DNA of 64,000 bases from Bacteroidales bacterium (GCA_016282145.1 JAEEJZ010000034.1:1-64000), one strand, 5' to 3'. Positions 35,997-45,108 are shown, counted from the first letter of the stretch. The notes: generated from the sequence alone by a model not told the origin. Numbers and translations are program-made.

Positions 35997-37172
35997 ATGA
36001 TTCTGAATATTCTGGACACCGACCTGTACAAATTCTCTACTTCCAACGCCTATTTTCATCTCTATCCCCTTGCTGAAGGTACCTTTAAGTTCCACGACCG
36101 TGCCGCAGAAGTGTATGATGACGCTTTTCTGGAGGCGCTGAAGGGGGAGATCGCCCGCCTGGGTGAAATCCGGCTGAGCGAGCAGGAGTTCGACTATGCC
36201 ACCCGCAAGATCCGTTACATCGCCCACAACTATTGGGAATGGCTCCGCGGTTTCCGCTTCGAACCGGAGAAAATCTCCGTCCGTCTCGATGAGGAGGGGC
36301 ATCTGCAGATGGAGGTGACGGATTTCCTGTACAAGGTGACGCTCTATGAAGTCCCGCTCCTGGCCATCGTGGCGGAACTTCGTAACCGTTTCCGGGGCGT
36401 GGAGGCGGACGAGTCCAGGGCCCTGGAAATCCTGGACGCCAAGATCGACCTCGCCAACGCACACGAGTTGCTGTTCTCTGAGTTCGGCACACGCCGGCGC
36501 TTCTCTTCGGCGCTCCACGAACGTATCGTCGCCCGTCTGAAAGAAAGATGCCCCCGCTGGTGCGCCGGGACCTCCAACGTGTATTTCGCGATGAAGTACG
36601 GGATGACCCCCATCGGTACTTTCCCGCACGAATGGGTGATGTTCCACAGCGGCGTTTTCGGTTACAAGCGGGCCAACTACCTGTCGCTCGAAGACTGGAT
36701 CAAGGTCTATGACGGTGCGCTGGGTACGGCCCTGATGGACACCTTTACCACTTCGTCTTTCCTGCGGACGCTCACGATGAAGCAGGCCAAACTGCTGGAC
36801 GGCTTCCGTCAGGATTCCGGCGATGAGAAGGTCGTCGGCGATATGACCATTGCGCGTCTGGAGGAATTCGGCATCGATCCCCGCAGCAAGATCATCGTCT
36901 TCAGCAATGCCCTCAGTTTTCCGAAATACAAGGAGGTGGCTGAGTATTTCCGCGGCCGCATCAAGGTCAGCGCAGGTATCGGCACCAACCTCACCTGCGA
37001 TCCGGGCATTTCCGGCTACAAGCCGGCGAATATCGTGATGAAACTGTCGCGCTGCCGTATGAGCGCCAAGGATCCGTGGGAGAAGGTGATCAAGATCTCC
37101 GACGACACTGGAAAGCATATGGGAGACGACTTGGAATTCTCCATCGCCTCCCACGAATTGCATTTGAATTAA
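35997..37172 (+). CDS. pncB: Nicotinate phosphoribosyltransferase
   Basis: Turns nicotinate and PRPP into nicotinate mononucleotide. 391 residues from ATG 35997; an upstream in-frame ATG at 35946 overlaps pncA and the -7 box TATATTTG (35971-35978), so it is rejected. Family motifs: LDTDLYKFSTSNAYF, GTSNVYFAMKYGMTPIGTFPHEW with the phosphorylatable-histidine region, RQDSGDEK, SAGIGTNLTCD. Together with divergent pncA it forms the nicotinamide-to-NaMN salvage route. Confidence 0.94.
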   Translation: MILNILDTDLYKFSTSNAYFHLYPLAEGTFKFHDRAAEVYDDAFLEALKGEIARLGEIRLSEQEFDYATRKIRYIAHNYWEWLRGFRFEPEKISVRLDEEGHLQMEVTDFLYKVTLYEVPLLAIVAELRNRFRGVEADESRALEILDAKIDLANAHELLFSEFGTRRRFSSALHERIVARLKERCPRWCAGTSNVYFAMKYGMTPIGTFPHEWVMFHSGVFGYKRANYLSLEDWIKVYDGALGTALMDTFTTSSFLRTLTMKQAKLLDGFRQDSGDEKVVGDMTIARLEEFGIDPRSKIIVFSNALSFPKYKEVAEYFRGRIKVSAGIGTNLTCDPGISGYKPANIVMKLSRCRMSAKDPWEKVIKISDDTGKHMGDDLEFSIASHELHLN

Positions 37173-37178
37173 AGGGCG

Positions 37179-37435
37179 TCAGAACGCGTAGTTTACCCCG
37201 ATGGACATCCATAGCGGGACGTCGTTCATGCCTTTGTTGAAACTGTAGCCGAATTCGCCGGAAATGATGAAGTTCTCGTTCCATGCGAGCTTCAGGCCGC
37301 CGCCGTCGGCGATGATGCGATTGGTGAGTGTACCGCGCAGGGTGTTATAGGAGCCGAAGCCTTCGGAAATCATCTGCTTCAGGACCAGCGCCGTACGCGA
37401 CGCTTGCCAGCAACAATGCTATCGGTAAGATCAAT
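37179..37435 (-). pseudogene. Remnant of a small outer-membrane protein
   Basis: Two parts in different frames. At about 37347-37433 (minus) a signal peptide can be read from TTG (LILPIALLLASVAYGAG), which then runs to a stop. From 37373 a shifted frame encodes 64 residues ending like a beta-barrel (GLKLAWNENFIISGEFGYSF, WMSIGVNYAF with terminal Phe). Joined, they make only about 80 residues, too short for a barrel, so the middle is lost and a frameshift is present. It sits directly behind the alpha/beta hydrolase stop codon on the same strand. Confidence 0.5.
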
Positions 37436-38392
37436 TTACAGGGTTTTGGTCTTGGCGAGGAAGTCCCGGACCTTCTGCTTATATTCCTCGGGATGTTTTG
37501 CATACGCATTGGCGTGCACAGCCCCTTCGGCCACCCACATCTCCTTATAGCCGTTGACTTTCGCATCGTAATTCATCTGCAGGTGCGAGAAGGGGACGAA
37601 ATCGTCGGCATCACCGTGGATGAAAAGCATCGGACGGTCGCACTTCGCAAGCTGCTTCACGGAAGAAGCCTCCTTGAAGTCCCAGCCGTAGCGCTTGCGG
37701 CAGACGATGCTGGCGCTGTGCAGGATAGGGAAGGGCGGCAGGTGGAAACTCTGCTTGAGATTGGCTTTGAACTGGTCCCACACAGAGGCGTAGCCGCAGT
37801 CTTCCACGAACGCGCGGATGTAGGCGGGCAGCTCATCGCCGCTCATCATCATCGTTGTCGCCGCTCCCATGGAAACGCCGTGCACCACCATGAAATCGTC
37901 GTTCCATAGCATATGCGCCATATCGGCCCACTTCTCTACATCCAGGCGATCCAGCCAGCCCATCTGAACGGCGTCGCCCTCCGAGTAGCCGTGATAGTGC
38001 AGGTCCGGCACCATGACATTGTAATTAAAGTCATCGCGATACATCTTTACCAGATACAGGAACACCAGGTGATTGTCCGTATAGCCGTGGACGACCACCG
38101 CGGTTCCCTGCGCCGCGGCAGGATCGGAGGCGGGGGCAAAGACGGCGTGCAGCTTGCAGTCGCCTTCTCCGACAAGGGTCGTGTCGCGGAAAATGCCCGC
38201 CGCGTGCAGGCTGTCATACCAGGCGATCACGCCAGGGAGCAGCGAATCCGCCTTGTGGCGGGTGCGCTCGATATCGGCTACCCCGTGGGGCTCGGGCTTG
38301 AGTGCAAAATTACACATATACTTGCCGGCCAGGTAGCTGGCCACGCAAAACGCCACGGCGAAGATAGCGATGATCCGAAGGAATGTTCTCAT
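37436..38392 (-). CDS. Alpha/beta hydrolase, membrane-anchored or exported
   Basis: 318 residues from ATG 38392. The N-terminal hydrophobic segment (FLRIIAIFAVAFCVASYLAG) is a signal anchor. Alpha/beta-hydrolase core: VVVHGYTDN for the oxyanion region, nucleophile elbow VHGVSMGAA, acid in FIHGDADDFVP and histidine in GAVHANAY. Similar Bacteroidetes proteins are called serine aminopeptidase S33-like hydrolases. An earlier in-frame ATG at 38425 falls inside the terminator hairpin of tRNA-Asn and is rejected. Substrate unknown. Confidence 0.83.
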   Translation of the reverse strand: MRTFLRIIAIFAVAFCVASYLAGKYMCNFALKPEPHGVADIERTRHKADSLLPGVIAWYDSLHAAGIFRDTTLVGEGDCKLHAVFAPASDPAAAQGTAVVVHGYTDNHLVFLYLVKMYRDDFNYNVMVPDLHYHGYSEGDAVQMGWLDRLDVEKWADMAHMLWNDDFMVVHGVSMGAATTMMMSGDELPAYIRAFVEDCGYASVWDQFKANLKQSFHLPPFPILHSASIVCRKRYGWDFKEASSVKQLAKCDRPMLFIHGDADDFVPFSHLQMNYDAKVNGYKEMWVAEGAVHANAYAKHPEEYKQKVRDFLAKTKTL

Positions 38393-38414
38393 AGTTTTAA
38401 TTATGTGCTTAACT

Positions 38415-38442
38415 AAAAAAGGCATCTGCCTGTGCAGATGCC
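38415..38442 (-). terminator. Terminator after tRNA-Asn
   Basis: On the minus strand GGCATCTGC pairs with GCAGATGCC (38421-38429 with 38434-38442) around a four-base loop, followed by six Ts. It begins nine bases after the tRNA-Asn 3' end. Confidence 0.85.
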
Positions 38443-38450
38443 TCTTGTTG

Positions 38451-38524
38451 CTCCCCTTCTAGGACTTGAACCTAGGACCCCCTGATTAACAGTCAGGTGC
38501 TCTAACCAACTGAGCTAAAGAGGA
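38451..38524 (-). tRNA. tRNA-Asn (GTT)
   Basis: 74 bases forming a full cloverleaf: acceptor TCCTCTT/AAGGGGA with discriminator G, D stem GCTC/GAGC, anticodon stem CCTGA/TCAGG around CTGTTAA (anticodon GTT), T stem CTAGG/CCTAG. CCA is not encoded. The minus-strand -7 box TAAATTTG lies at 38545-38552. Confidence 0.96.
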
Positions 38525-38563
38525 GTGTTCTCCTTTCGGGACTGCAAATTTAATATATTTTCC

Positions 38564-38571
38564 TATCTTTG
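38564..38571 (+). promoter_or_regulatory. -7 box of the DUF4922-SpoIID gene
   Basis: Perfect TATCTTTG. A divergent TAAATTTG for tRNA-Asn lies at 38545-38552 on the other strand. No clear -33 TTTG is visible at the right distance. The predicted start near 38576 rules out the upstream open frame as the N-terminus. Confidence 0.5.
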
Positions 38572-38611
38572 CAAAAATAAATTGACTTTTTTCTACGTGC
38601 AGGGCATTTCG

Positions 38612-40693
38612 GTGGAGACTGAACTTCGAAAATTCATCCAGGACCAGTTGTCGGTATGGCCGCTTGCCGCGGCGAACTTCCGGGCGGTAAAACGGGCGAA
38701 GACCCGTCCGCTTCCGCTGGGTATTCCGGGGTGCGCAATCCAACTCAATCCCTGCCGGGTCGGTTCCACGACGGCGGATGTCAGCGCAAAAGCCATCGCC
38801 GCCCGTCCCTGTTTCCTTTGTCCGGAACACCGTCCTCCCGAGCAGTTCCACCTCAAGTTCGAGGGCCGCAAGTCCCGCTGCTACAACATCCAGGTCAATC
38901 CCTATCCGGTTTTCCCGGACCATCTGGTCATCGTGCGCGACCGGCATATCCCGCAGGCTATCTGGCATCATCTGCCGGATATGCTGGATTTCGTGAATCG
39001 CTATGCGGATTTCGCCGTCTTCTATAACGGACCGCAGTGCGGTGCCTCCGCACCGGACCATCTGCATTTTCAGGCCTGTCCGCGGCTGCGTCTGCCCCTG
39101 GTCGGGGCCATCGACGCCTTCTTCAAGACGGACCCGGCGCCCCTGGTACGCCTCAAGGATGCTTCCCTCTGGCATTATCCCGGCTATACGACAGGCGTTT
39201 TTGCCCTGCGGGCCGATACGCCCAAGTCGCTGACCAAACTGTTTTACCGCCTGCTGGAGTGCAGCCCCTGCCGTGCGGGGGAGACGGAACCCCGTTTCAA
39301 CGCCTATTGCTGGTTTGCAGGGGGCACTTACCGGGCCTGCGTGGTCATGCGCTCGGAAAAACGCTCCCATCATTACAGCGCGGAAGGGGAGGAACATCTG
39401 ACCATCAGCCCCGGAGCGGTGGATATGGCGGGCATCTTCATTACGCCTTTCCGCGAAGACTTCGAGCGGGCGACCCCGGCGCAGATTGCGCAGATGCTCG
39501 CGGAAGTCTCCATCAGCCAGGAGGATGAAAAGAAGATCCTGGACCGCCTGACACGCACTCAGCCGCTGCTGGATGTGGGCATCGTCAGCGGAGACCGCAT
39601 CTGCTTCGAAATCATTTCCGACGGGGCCGGTCCCCAGCAGGTGACCCTGGAATCGGGTAGGATCAATTACAACGGGGTGCTTTACGACGAACTGGTCTTC
39701 GACTCGATTACCCGTTCCACGCTCTTTGCGGAGCCGTCGTTCATCCTGTACGGCGTCACCATCGGCATCGGCTTCCACTGGGAGCGCCAACTGGACCTGA
39801 AATTTGCCGGATCCCTGCGCCTGCGCATCTCGGAGGGGAAAATCGTCGCGGTCAACCGCGTCGGACTGGAGGATTACCTGCTCAGCGTCATCTCCTCGGA
39901 AATGAAGGCGGACGCTTCGCTCGAGTTGCTGAAGGCCCATGCGGTGATTTCCCGCAGTTGGGTGCTCTGCAACCTGGGGCGGCACGAGGGCTACGATGTC
40001 TGCGCCGACGACCATTGCCAGCGCTATCAGGGGCTGACGATGGCCATCGGCGACAAAGTCCGCCAGGCCATCGACGAGACCTGGGGACAGCTGCTCCGCT
40101 ACGAAGGAAAGATCTGCGATGCGCGCTACTCCAAATGCTGCGGCGGCCGCACGGAACGCTTCAGTACCTGCTGGGAAGAGCGCGACGAGCCCTGGCTGCC
40201 GTCGGTGCCCGATACGCTGCCCGGCCGCAAGGAGCCCTTCTGCCACTGTACGGACCGGAAGGTGCTGGCGCAGGTGCTGAACAGCTACGATATCGAAAGC
40301 GCCGATTTCTTCGAATGGGAAGTGGAATACGGTGTAGAAGAACTCTCGGAACTGGTGCGCCGCAAATCCGGCGTCGATTTCGGGACCTTGACGGCCCTCA
40401 TCCCCGTGGAAAGGGGAGCGTCGGGACGCATCAAATACCTCCGCATCGAGGGCACGAAGCACAGCGAAGTCATCGGCAAGGAGTTGGAAATCAGGAGGGT
40501 GCTCAGCCCGAGCCACCTCCGGAGTTCGGCCTTTGAAGTCTCCTGGCAGAACGGCCGTATCCGCCTGAAGGGCCGGGGCTGGGGCCACGGTGTGGGACTT
40601 TGTCAAATCGGGGCGGCGGTGATGGCGGAAGAAGGTTACTCCTTCCGTGAGATCCTTGCCCACTACTATCCCGGAACGGATGTCAGCAAGTAA
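38612..40693 (+). CDS. Fusion: DUF4922 (HIT/GalT-like) + SpoIID/LytB domain
   Basis: About 693 residues. The first part (to about 360) belongs to DUF4922, related to HIT-type nucleotide transferases: PCFLCPEHRPPEQ, a CxxC-like site, and PDHLHFQACPR near residue 149, an H-x-H-x-Q active-site type. The second part is a SpoIID/LytB domain (LEDYLLSVISSEMKADASLELLKAHAVISRSW split over LEDYLLSVISSEM and AHAVISRSW; KCCGGRTE; GRGWGHGVGLCQIGA), known to act on or assist enzymes acting on peptidoglycan. No signal peptide. GTG 38612 is chosen because family-like sequence (ELRKFIQDQLSVWPLA) begins here; GTG 38597 is possible. Overlaps the AmpG-like gene by 14 bases. Confidence 0.75.
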   Translation: METELRKFIQDQLSVWPLAAANFRAVKRAKTRPLPLGIPGCAIQLNPCRVGSTTADVSAKAIAARPCFLCPEHRPPEQFHLKFEGRKSRCYNIQVNPYPVFPDHLVIVRDRHIPQAIWHHLPDMLDFVNRYADFAVFYNGPQCGASAPDHLHFQACPRLRLPLVGAIDAFFKTDPAPLVRLKDASLWHYPGYTTGVFALRADTPKSLTKLFYRLLECSPCRAGETEPRFNAYCWFAGGTYRACVVMRSEKRSHHYSAEGEEHLTISPGAVDMAGIFITPFREDFERATPAQIAQMLAEVSISQEDEKKILDRLTRTQPLLDVGIVSGDRICFEIISDGAGPQQVTLESGRINYNGVLYDELVFDSITRSTLFAEPSFILYGVTIGIGFHWERQLDLKFAGSLRLRISEGKIVAVNRVGLEDYLLSVISSEMKADASLELLKAHAVISRSWVLCNLGRHEGYDVCADDHCQRYQGLTMAIGDKVRQAIDETWGQLLRYEGKICDARYSKCCGGRTERFSTCWEERDEPWLPSVPDTLPGRKEPFCHCTDRKVLAQVLNSYDIESADFFEWEVEYGVEELSELVRRKSGVDFGTLTALIPVERGASGRIKYLRIEGTKHSEVIGKELEIRRVLSPSHLRSSAFEVSWQNGRIRLKGRGWGHGVGLCQIGAAVMAEEGYSFREILAHYYPGTDVSK

Positions 40694-41945
40694 ATCTCCC
40701 TGGGCCTGGGTGCCCACGCTCTATTTCGCGGAAGGCCTGCCCTATGTGCTGGTCAATGTCATCTCCGTGACCCTCTTCAAGCGTCTGGGGATGCCCAACG
40801 GGGAACTGGCCCTCTACACCAGCCTGCTCTATCTTCCCTGGGTCATCAAGCCGCTCTGGAGCCCGCTGGTGGATGTGCTGCGCACCAAGCGCTGGTGGAT
40901 CCTTTCGATGCAGGCCCTGCTGGCAGCGGCGCTGCTTTTCCTTTCGCTCAGCGTCCCTTCGCGCTCCTATGCGCTGATGTTGACGCTGTTCTACCTGACC
41001 GCCTTTGCTTCGGCAACGCACGATATCGCCGCGGACGGCTTTTATATGCTGGCGCTCGATGCGCACCGGCAGTCGCTTTTCGTCGGCATCCGCAGTACTT
41101 TCTACCGCATCGCGACCGTCTTCGGACAGGGTCTGCTGGTGGTCATCGCGGGGCTGTTGGAAACCCGTCTCTGCGATATTCCCCGCGCCTGGGAACTGAC
41201 CTTGCTCAGTTGCTCCGTGCTGCTGTTCGTCTTTTTCCTCTGGCATCAGATGGCGCTGCCCGTGGTGGAAAACCGGAGGGAGGCGCAGGCGGGGAAGGGC
41301 GCCCTGCGGGACATCGGCCGCAGTGTCTCGACCTTCTTCCGCAAGCCCGGTATCTGGGTGGCGATGCTTTTCCTGCTGCTGTTCCGTCTGCCGGAGGCAC
41401 TGTCGGTAAAAATGCTCACCCCCTTCCTGCTGGATCCGGTCTCCGAAGGCGGCCTGGGTCTCTCGACGACGGATTCCGGCCTGGTGTACGGGACCGTCGG
41501 AGTGATAGCGCTCACCGTCGGCGGCATCCTCGGCGGCATGGCCGCGGCACGTTTCGGCCTGAAAAAATGCCTCTGGCCGATGGCTTTGAGCCTGGCGCTT
41601 CCCTGTTCGGTGTATCTGTATATGGCGCTCTTCCAGCCTTCGTCCCTCTGGGTGGTGTACCTTTGCGTGGCGGCGGACCAGCTGGGCTACGGCTTCGGCT
41701 TTACGGCGTACATGCTCTATATGATTTATTTCTCGGACGGTGAATTCAAGACCTCGCACTACGCGCTCTGTACGGCGTTCATGGCGCTCAGTATGATGCT
41801 GCCGGGGATGGTGGCGGGATACTTGCAGGAGAAACTCGGCTATACGGGCTTCTTCGTGCTGGTCATGCTGTTCTGCCTCGCGACGGTCGCCGTTACCTTT
41901 ATGATCAAAGTGGATCCGGAATATGGAAAGAAGGAGAATCGCTAA
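40680..41945 (+). CDS. MFS permease, AmpG-like (muropeptide/MurNAc uptake)
   Basis: 421-residue inner-membrane carrier with about 12 segments. SPWAWVPTLYFAEGLPYVLV, WVIKPLWSPLVD and FASATHDIAADGFYMLAL are hallmarks of the AmpG-like MFS branch, which imports cell-wall fragments. The start at 40680 lies inside the end of the SpoIID gene; the next gene, namZ, begins 23 bases before its stop. With these neighbours, uptake of MurNAc-containing fragments or MurNAc is likely; the exact cargo is inferred. Confidence 0.82.
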   Translation: MSASKSPWAWVPTLYFAEGLPYVLVNVISVTLFKRLGMPNGELALYTSLLYLPWVIKPLWSPLVDVLRTKRWWILSMQALLAAALLFLSLSVPSRSYALMLTLFYLTAFASATHDIAADGFYMLALDAHRQSLFVGIRSTFYRIATVFGQGLLVVIAGLLETRLCDIPRAWELTLLSCSVLLFVFFLWHQMALPVVENRREAQAGKGALRDIGRSVSTFFRKPGIWVAMLFLLLFRLPEALSVKMLTPFLLDPVSEGGLGLSTTDSGLVYGTVGVIALTVGGILGGMAAARFGLKKCLWPMALSLALPCSVYLYMALFQPSSLWVVYLCVAADQLGYGFGFTAYMLYMIYFSDGEFKTSHYALCTAFMALSMMLPGMVAGYLQEKLGYTGFFVLVMLFCLATVAVTFMIKVDPEYGKKENR

Positions 41946-43182
41946 GGCGCTCTTGCTGGCCCTGTCCCTGCTGCTCTTTGCCCCGATGGCTGGGGCTGTC
42001 GTCAAACCCGGCGTGGAGGTGCTGCGCGATATGGGATTCGCACCCCTCCAGGGGAAGCGCGTGGGACTGGTGACCAACCCCAGCGGGGTGGACCGCAATA
42101 TGGTCTCCACCATCGAAATCCTGAAAAACGCCCCCGGTGTGCAGTTGGTGGCACTTTTTGCGCCGGAGCACGGGGTGCGCGGCGATATCTGGGCCGGCGG
42201 CAAGGTGGAGAGCGGCGTGGATGCCGCCACGGGCCTGCCCGTGCATTCCCTCTACGGAGCCACCCGCAAGCCTACGCCGGAGATGCTCCGGGGCCTGGAC
42301 GTGGTGGTCTATGACATCCAGGATACCGGAACCCGCTCCTATACCTTCATCAGCACCCTCGGACTGGTGATGCGCGCCTGCGCGGAACAGAATATCAGCG
42401 TGATGGTGCTGGACCGCCCGAATCCGCTCGGCGGACTGAAGGTCGAGGGCCCGTATGTGACGGAGGGTTACTTCTCCTTCATCAGCCAGTATGCCATTCC
42501 CTACGTGTACGGACTGACGCCCGGTGAGGTGGCCCTGCTCATCAACGGAGAGGGGCTGAACTGCGGGCAGAAAGGCAACGAACCCTTCCTCAAATGCCGT
42601 CTGGAAGTGATTCCGATGGAGGGCTGGGAACGCAGGATGCTCTACGCGGACACGGGTCTGCCCTGGGTGCTTCCCTCGCCGAACATCCCTTCGCCGCAGA
42701 GCGCCATCGGCTACCCTGCCGCGGGGCTGGTGGGGGAGTTCTACCATTATCTCCAGATCGGCATCGGCTACACCCTGCCCTTCCAGGTCTTTGCCGCTTC
42801 CTGGATAGACGCGGATGCGCTCAAGGCCCGGCTGGACAGTTACCAGGTCCCCGGAACGGCCTGGCGCACGATCCACTATAAGCCCTTTTCCGGCGGAAGT
42901 GCGGGGAAGGTGATCCAGGGCGTGCAGTTTTTCTACACCGATTACGAGGCGGCCTCGCTTACCCTGACGCAGTTCTATGTGATGCAGGCGGTCTATGAAC
43001 TCTACGGCAAGTCTCCCTTCGAGATTTCGGCCGACCGGCTGCCCTCCTTCAACAAGGTGACCGGCGGGAACACCGTCTCCAACGCCTTTGCCAAACGCTT
43101 GAAAGTGGCGGATATCCTGGATTACTGGAACAAGGACGTGGAGGCCTTCAAAGTCCTTCGGGAGCCGTATCTTCTTTATTGA
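41923..43182 (+). CDS. namZ: DUF1343/GH171 exo-beta-N-acetylmuramidase (NamZ-like)
   Basis: 419 residues. Signal peptide (AKALLLALSLLLFAPMAGA) sends it out of the cytoplasm. The DUF1343 core matches NamZ (YbbC), which removes terminal MurNAc from peptidoglycan glycans: GKRVGLVTNPSGVDR, FAPEHGVRG, VVYDIQDTGTRSYTF, MVLDRPNPLGG, VYGLTPGEVA, PWVLPSPNIPS. Overlapped start with the AmpG-like permease implies one operon: release MurNAc outside, import it, and use MurQ (52474) inside after phosphorylation. The kinase for that step is not in the window. Confidence 0.87.
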   Translation: MERRRIAKALLLALSLLLFAPMAGAVVKPGVEVLRDMGFAPLQGKRVGLVTNPSGVDRNMVSTIEILKNAPGVQLVALFAPEHGVRGDIWAGGKVESGVDAATGLPVHSLYGATRKPTPEMLRGLDVVVYDIQDTGTRSYTFISTLGLVMRACAEQNISVMVLDRPNPLGGLKVEGPYVTEGYFSFISQYAIPYVYGLTPGEVALLINGEGLNCGQKGNEPFLKCRLEVIPMEGWERRMLYADTGLPWVLPSPNIPSPQSAIGYPAAGLVGEFYHYLQIGIGYTLPFQVFAASWIDADALKARLDSYQVPGTAWRTIHYKPFSGGSAGKVIQGVQFFYTDYEAASLTLTQFYVMQAVYELYGKSPFEISADRLPSFNKVTGGNTVSNAFAKRLKVADILDYWNKDVEAFKVLREPYLLY

Positions 43183-43936
43183 TAAGTTCGTAGAGCGAAC
43201 GAAGCGTATCCTCCGGCCCGGAGGAGAGGAGTTCCGTACCCGGATGCGCATCTTCGGCGGGGAGCCCCGTCTCCTGCAGCACGGTCACGAGCCGCCGCGC
43301 CACGGCCGGTGCCGGATCGATGAAGCGGACATCGGGATATCCCTGCGCCGCGGCGACCTTTTGCAGCGTTCCCAGCAGGAAAGGATAGTGCGTGCAGCCC
43401 AGGACGACCGTATCGGCGCCCGCCTCCAGCAGGGGAAGCAGGCTCTGCGCGCAGCGCTTCTCCGCTTCAGGCCCTTCCAGGATGCCGTTTTCCACCAGTT
43501 CGACGAAGCCGCTGCCGACATGCTCGACAATGCGCACGCCGCTGCCGTATAAGCCCTTCGTAATGAGGTATTTCGAGGCTTTGAGCGTCCCTGCGGTGGC
43601 CAGTACGCCGATGACGCCGCTCTTCGTCCCCAGCGCAGCCGGTTTGACCGCGGGTTCCATGCCGATGAAGGGTACGGGGAAAGTCTCGCGCAGCGAAGCG
43701 ATGGCGGCCGCCGTAGCGGTATTGCAGGCGACGACGATCACTTCGGCGCCCTTTCCCAGCAATTCCCGGGTAATGACGTCGCAGCGCTGCCGGATGAAAT
43801 CGGCGGTCTTGTCCCCATAGGGGCAGAAGGCGTTGTCGGAAAAATACAGGAAGCGTGAGCGGGGCAGCAGGCGCCGGATCTCCCGGAAGACCGAGAGGCC
43901 GCCGGAGCCGGAATCCATTATGCCGATCACTGCCAT
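43148..43936 (-). CDS. murI: Glutamate racemase
   Basis: Makes D-glutamate for peptidoglycan. 262 residues from ATG 43936. Catalytic cysteines 71 (VVACNTATA) and 181 (LGCTHYPF); N-terminal MDSGSGGLSVFREI and CPYGDK are typical. An upstream in-frame ATG (44038) would overlap prfB and lacks conserved sequence. The promoter reads TTTG, 19 bases, TATTTTTG (minus, 43945-43975), eight bases before the ATG. Its 3' end overlaps namZ by 35 bases on the opposite strand. Confidence 0.94.
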   Translation of the reverse strand: MAVIGIMDSGSGGLSVFREIRRLLPRSRFLYFSDNAFCPYGDKTADFIRQRCDVITRELLGKGAEVIVVACNTATAAAIASLRETFPVPFIGMEPAVKPAALGTKSGVIGVLATAGTLKASKYLITKGLYGSGVRIVEHVGSGFVELVENGILEGPEAEKRCAQSLLPLLEAGADTVVLGCTHYPFLLGTLQKVAAAQGYPDVRFIDPAPAVARRLVTVLQETGLPAEDAHPGTELLSSGPEDTLRSLYELINKEDTAPEGL

Positions 43937-43944
43937 GAGCAGAG

Positions 43945-43975
43945 CAAAAATAGTGATAATTTTTTGCAGGACAAA
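43945..43975 (-). promoter_or_regulatory. murI promoter
   Basis: Minus strand TTTG (43972-43975), 19 bases, TATTTTTG (43945-43952); near-leaderless start at 43936. The prfB promoter box TATTTTTG lies close by on the plus strand at 43987-43994. Confidence 0.6.
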
Positions 43976-44025
43976 GTGGAATTCCTTATTTTTGTCAAAT
44001 CGTTGAAATTTAATATGGAGAGCCG

Positions 44026-45097
44026 ATGACGACGACATCCGAACAGGTAAAAGCTCTGCATCAGCGTATGGAAACGCTGGGGAGGTGTCTTTGACATCGC
44101 CGGTAAACGTGCAGAACTAGAAGAAAAGGAAGCCAAGAGCCAGGACCCGTCTTTCTGGGATGACCCGAAGGCGGCGGAGGCCTTTCTCAAACAGACCGCA
44201 GCCCTGAAGTCCTGGGTGACCGCCTACGACAAGGCGGATACCGCGGTATCCGATGTAGATGTACTTATGGAACTCGAACCGGAAGGGGAGGAGGTCGATG
44301 CGGCGTACGCGTCGGCCGTCAGCGCGGTGGAAGACCTCGAACTGCGGAATATGCTGGGCGAGGAAGGCGACAGCCTCGGGGCCGTGCTGACCATCAACAG
44401 CGGCGCGGGCGGTACGGAGGCCAACGACTGGTCGGCGATGCTGATGCGGATGTATATGCGCTGGGGCGAACGGAACGGCTACAAGATGACCGTCACCGAA
44501 GAACTCGAGGGCGACGAAGCCGGCATCAAGAGCGCTACCGTGCAGTTCGAGGGCGACTATGCCTACGGCTACCTGAAGGCCGAAAGCGGGGTGCACCGCC
44601 TTGTGCGCATCTCCCCGTTCAACGCGCAGGGCAAGCGCCAGACCACCTTCTCCTCCGTCTTCGTCTATCCGCTGGTGGACGACAGTATCAACATCGAAAT
44701 CAATCCTTCCGATATCGAGTGGGATACTTTCCGCAGCGGCGGCCACGGAGGCCAGAACGTGAACAAGGTCGAGACCGGCGTGCGCGTACGGCACCTGCCC
44801 ACGGGCATCACCGTCGAAAATACCGAGACCCGTTCGCAGCAGGACAACCGCCAGAATGCGCTGCGCATCCTGAAATCGCGCCTCTACGATATCGAACTCA
44901 AAAAGCGTCAGGCCAAGCAGGCGGAACTCGAGGGCCAGAAGAAGAAAATCGAATGGGGCTCGCAGATCCGTTCCTACGTACTCCACCCCTACAAGATGGT
45001 GAAAGACCTGCGCACGGGCTATGAGACCGCCGACACCCAGGGCGTCCTGGACGGCGACATCAACGCGTTTATGAAAGAATTCCTGATGCAAAACTAA
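44026..45097 (+). CDS. prfB: Peptide chain release factor 2, programmed +1 frameshift
   Basis: Recognises UGA and UAA and releases the finished chain. Reading starts at ATG 44026 ([22 protein letters not shown]), meets TGA at 44092-44094 and must shift +1 at CTT-TGA-C to continue from GAC 44093. The whole product is about 356 residues, close to the usual 365. Later motifs: [20 protein letters not shown] and the peptidyl-hydrolase loop [15 protein letters not shown]. The recoding lets the cell sense its own RF2 level. It is followed after 11 bases by the fumarase gene. Confidence 0.95.
44079..44095 (+). promoter_or_regulatory. RF2 programmed frameshift site with SD-like stimulator
   Basis: GGGGAGG (44079-44085), three bases, then CTT TGA C (44089-44095). 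Layout equals the known prfB recoding site (SD-like hexamer, three-base spacer, slippery CUU, stop UGA, C). Slippage by +1 on CUU gives GAC as the next codon. Confidence 0.93.
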
Positions 45098-45108
45098 TTT
45101 CCATAATA

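Noticed and set aside
44089..44095. prfB read as frameshifted by sequencing error or pseudogene
   Set aside because: The context exactly matches the conserved RF2 recoding site, and the downstream protein is fully intact.
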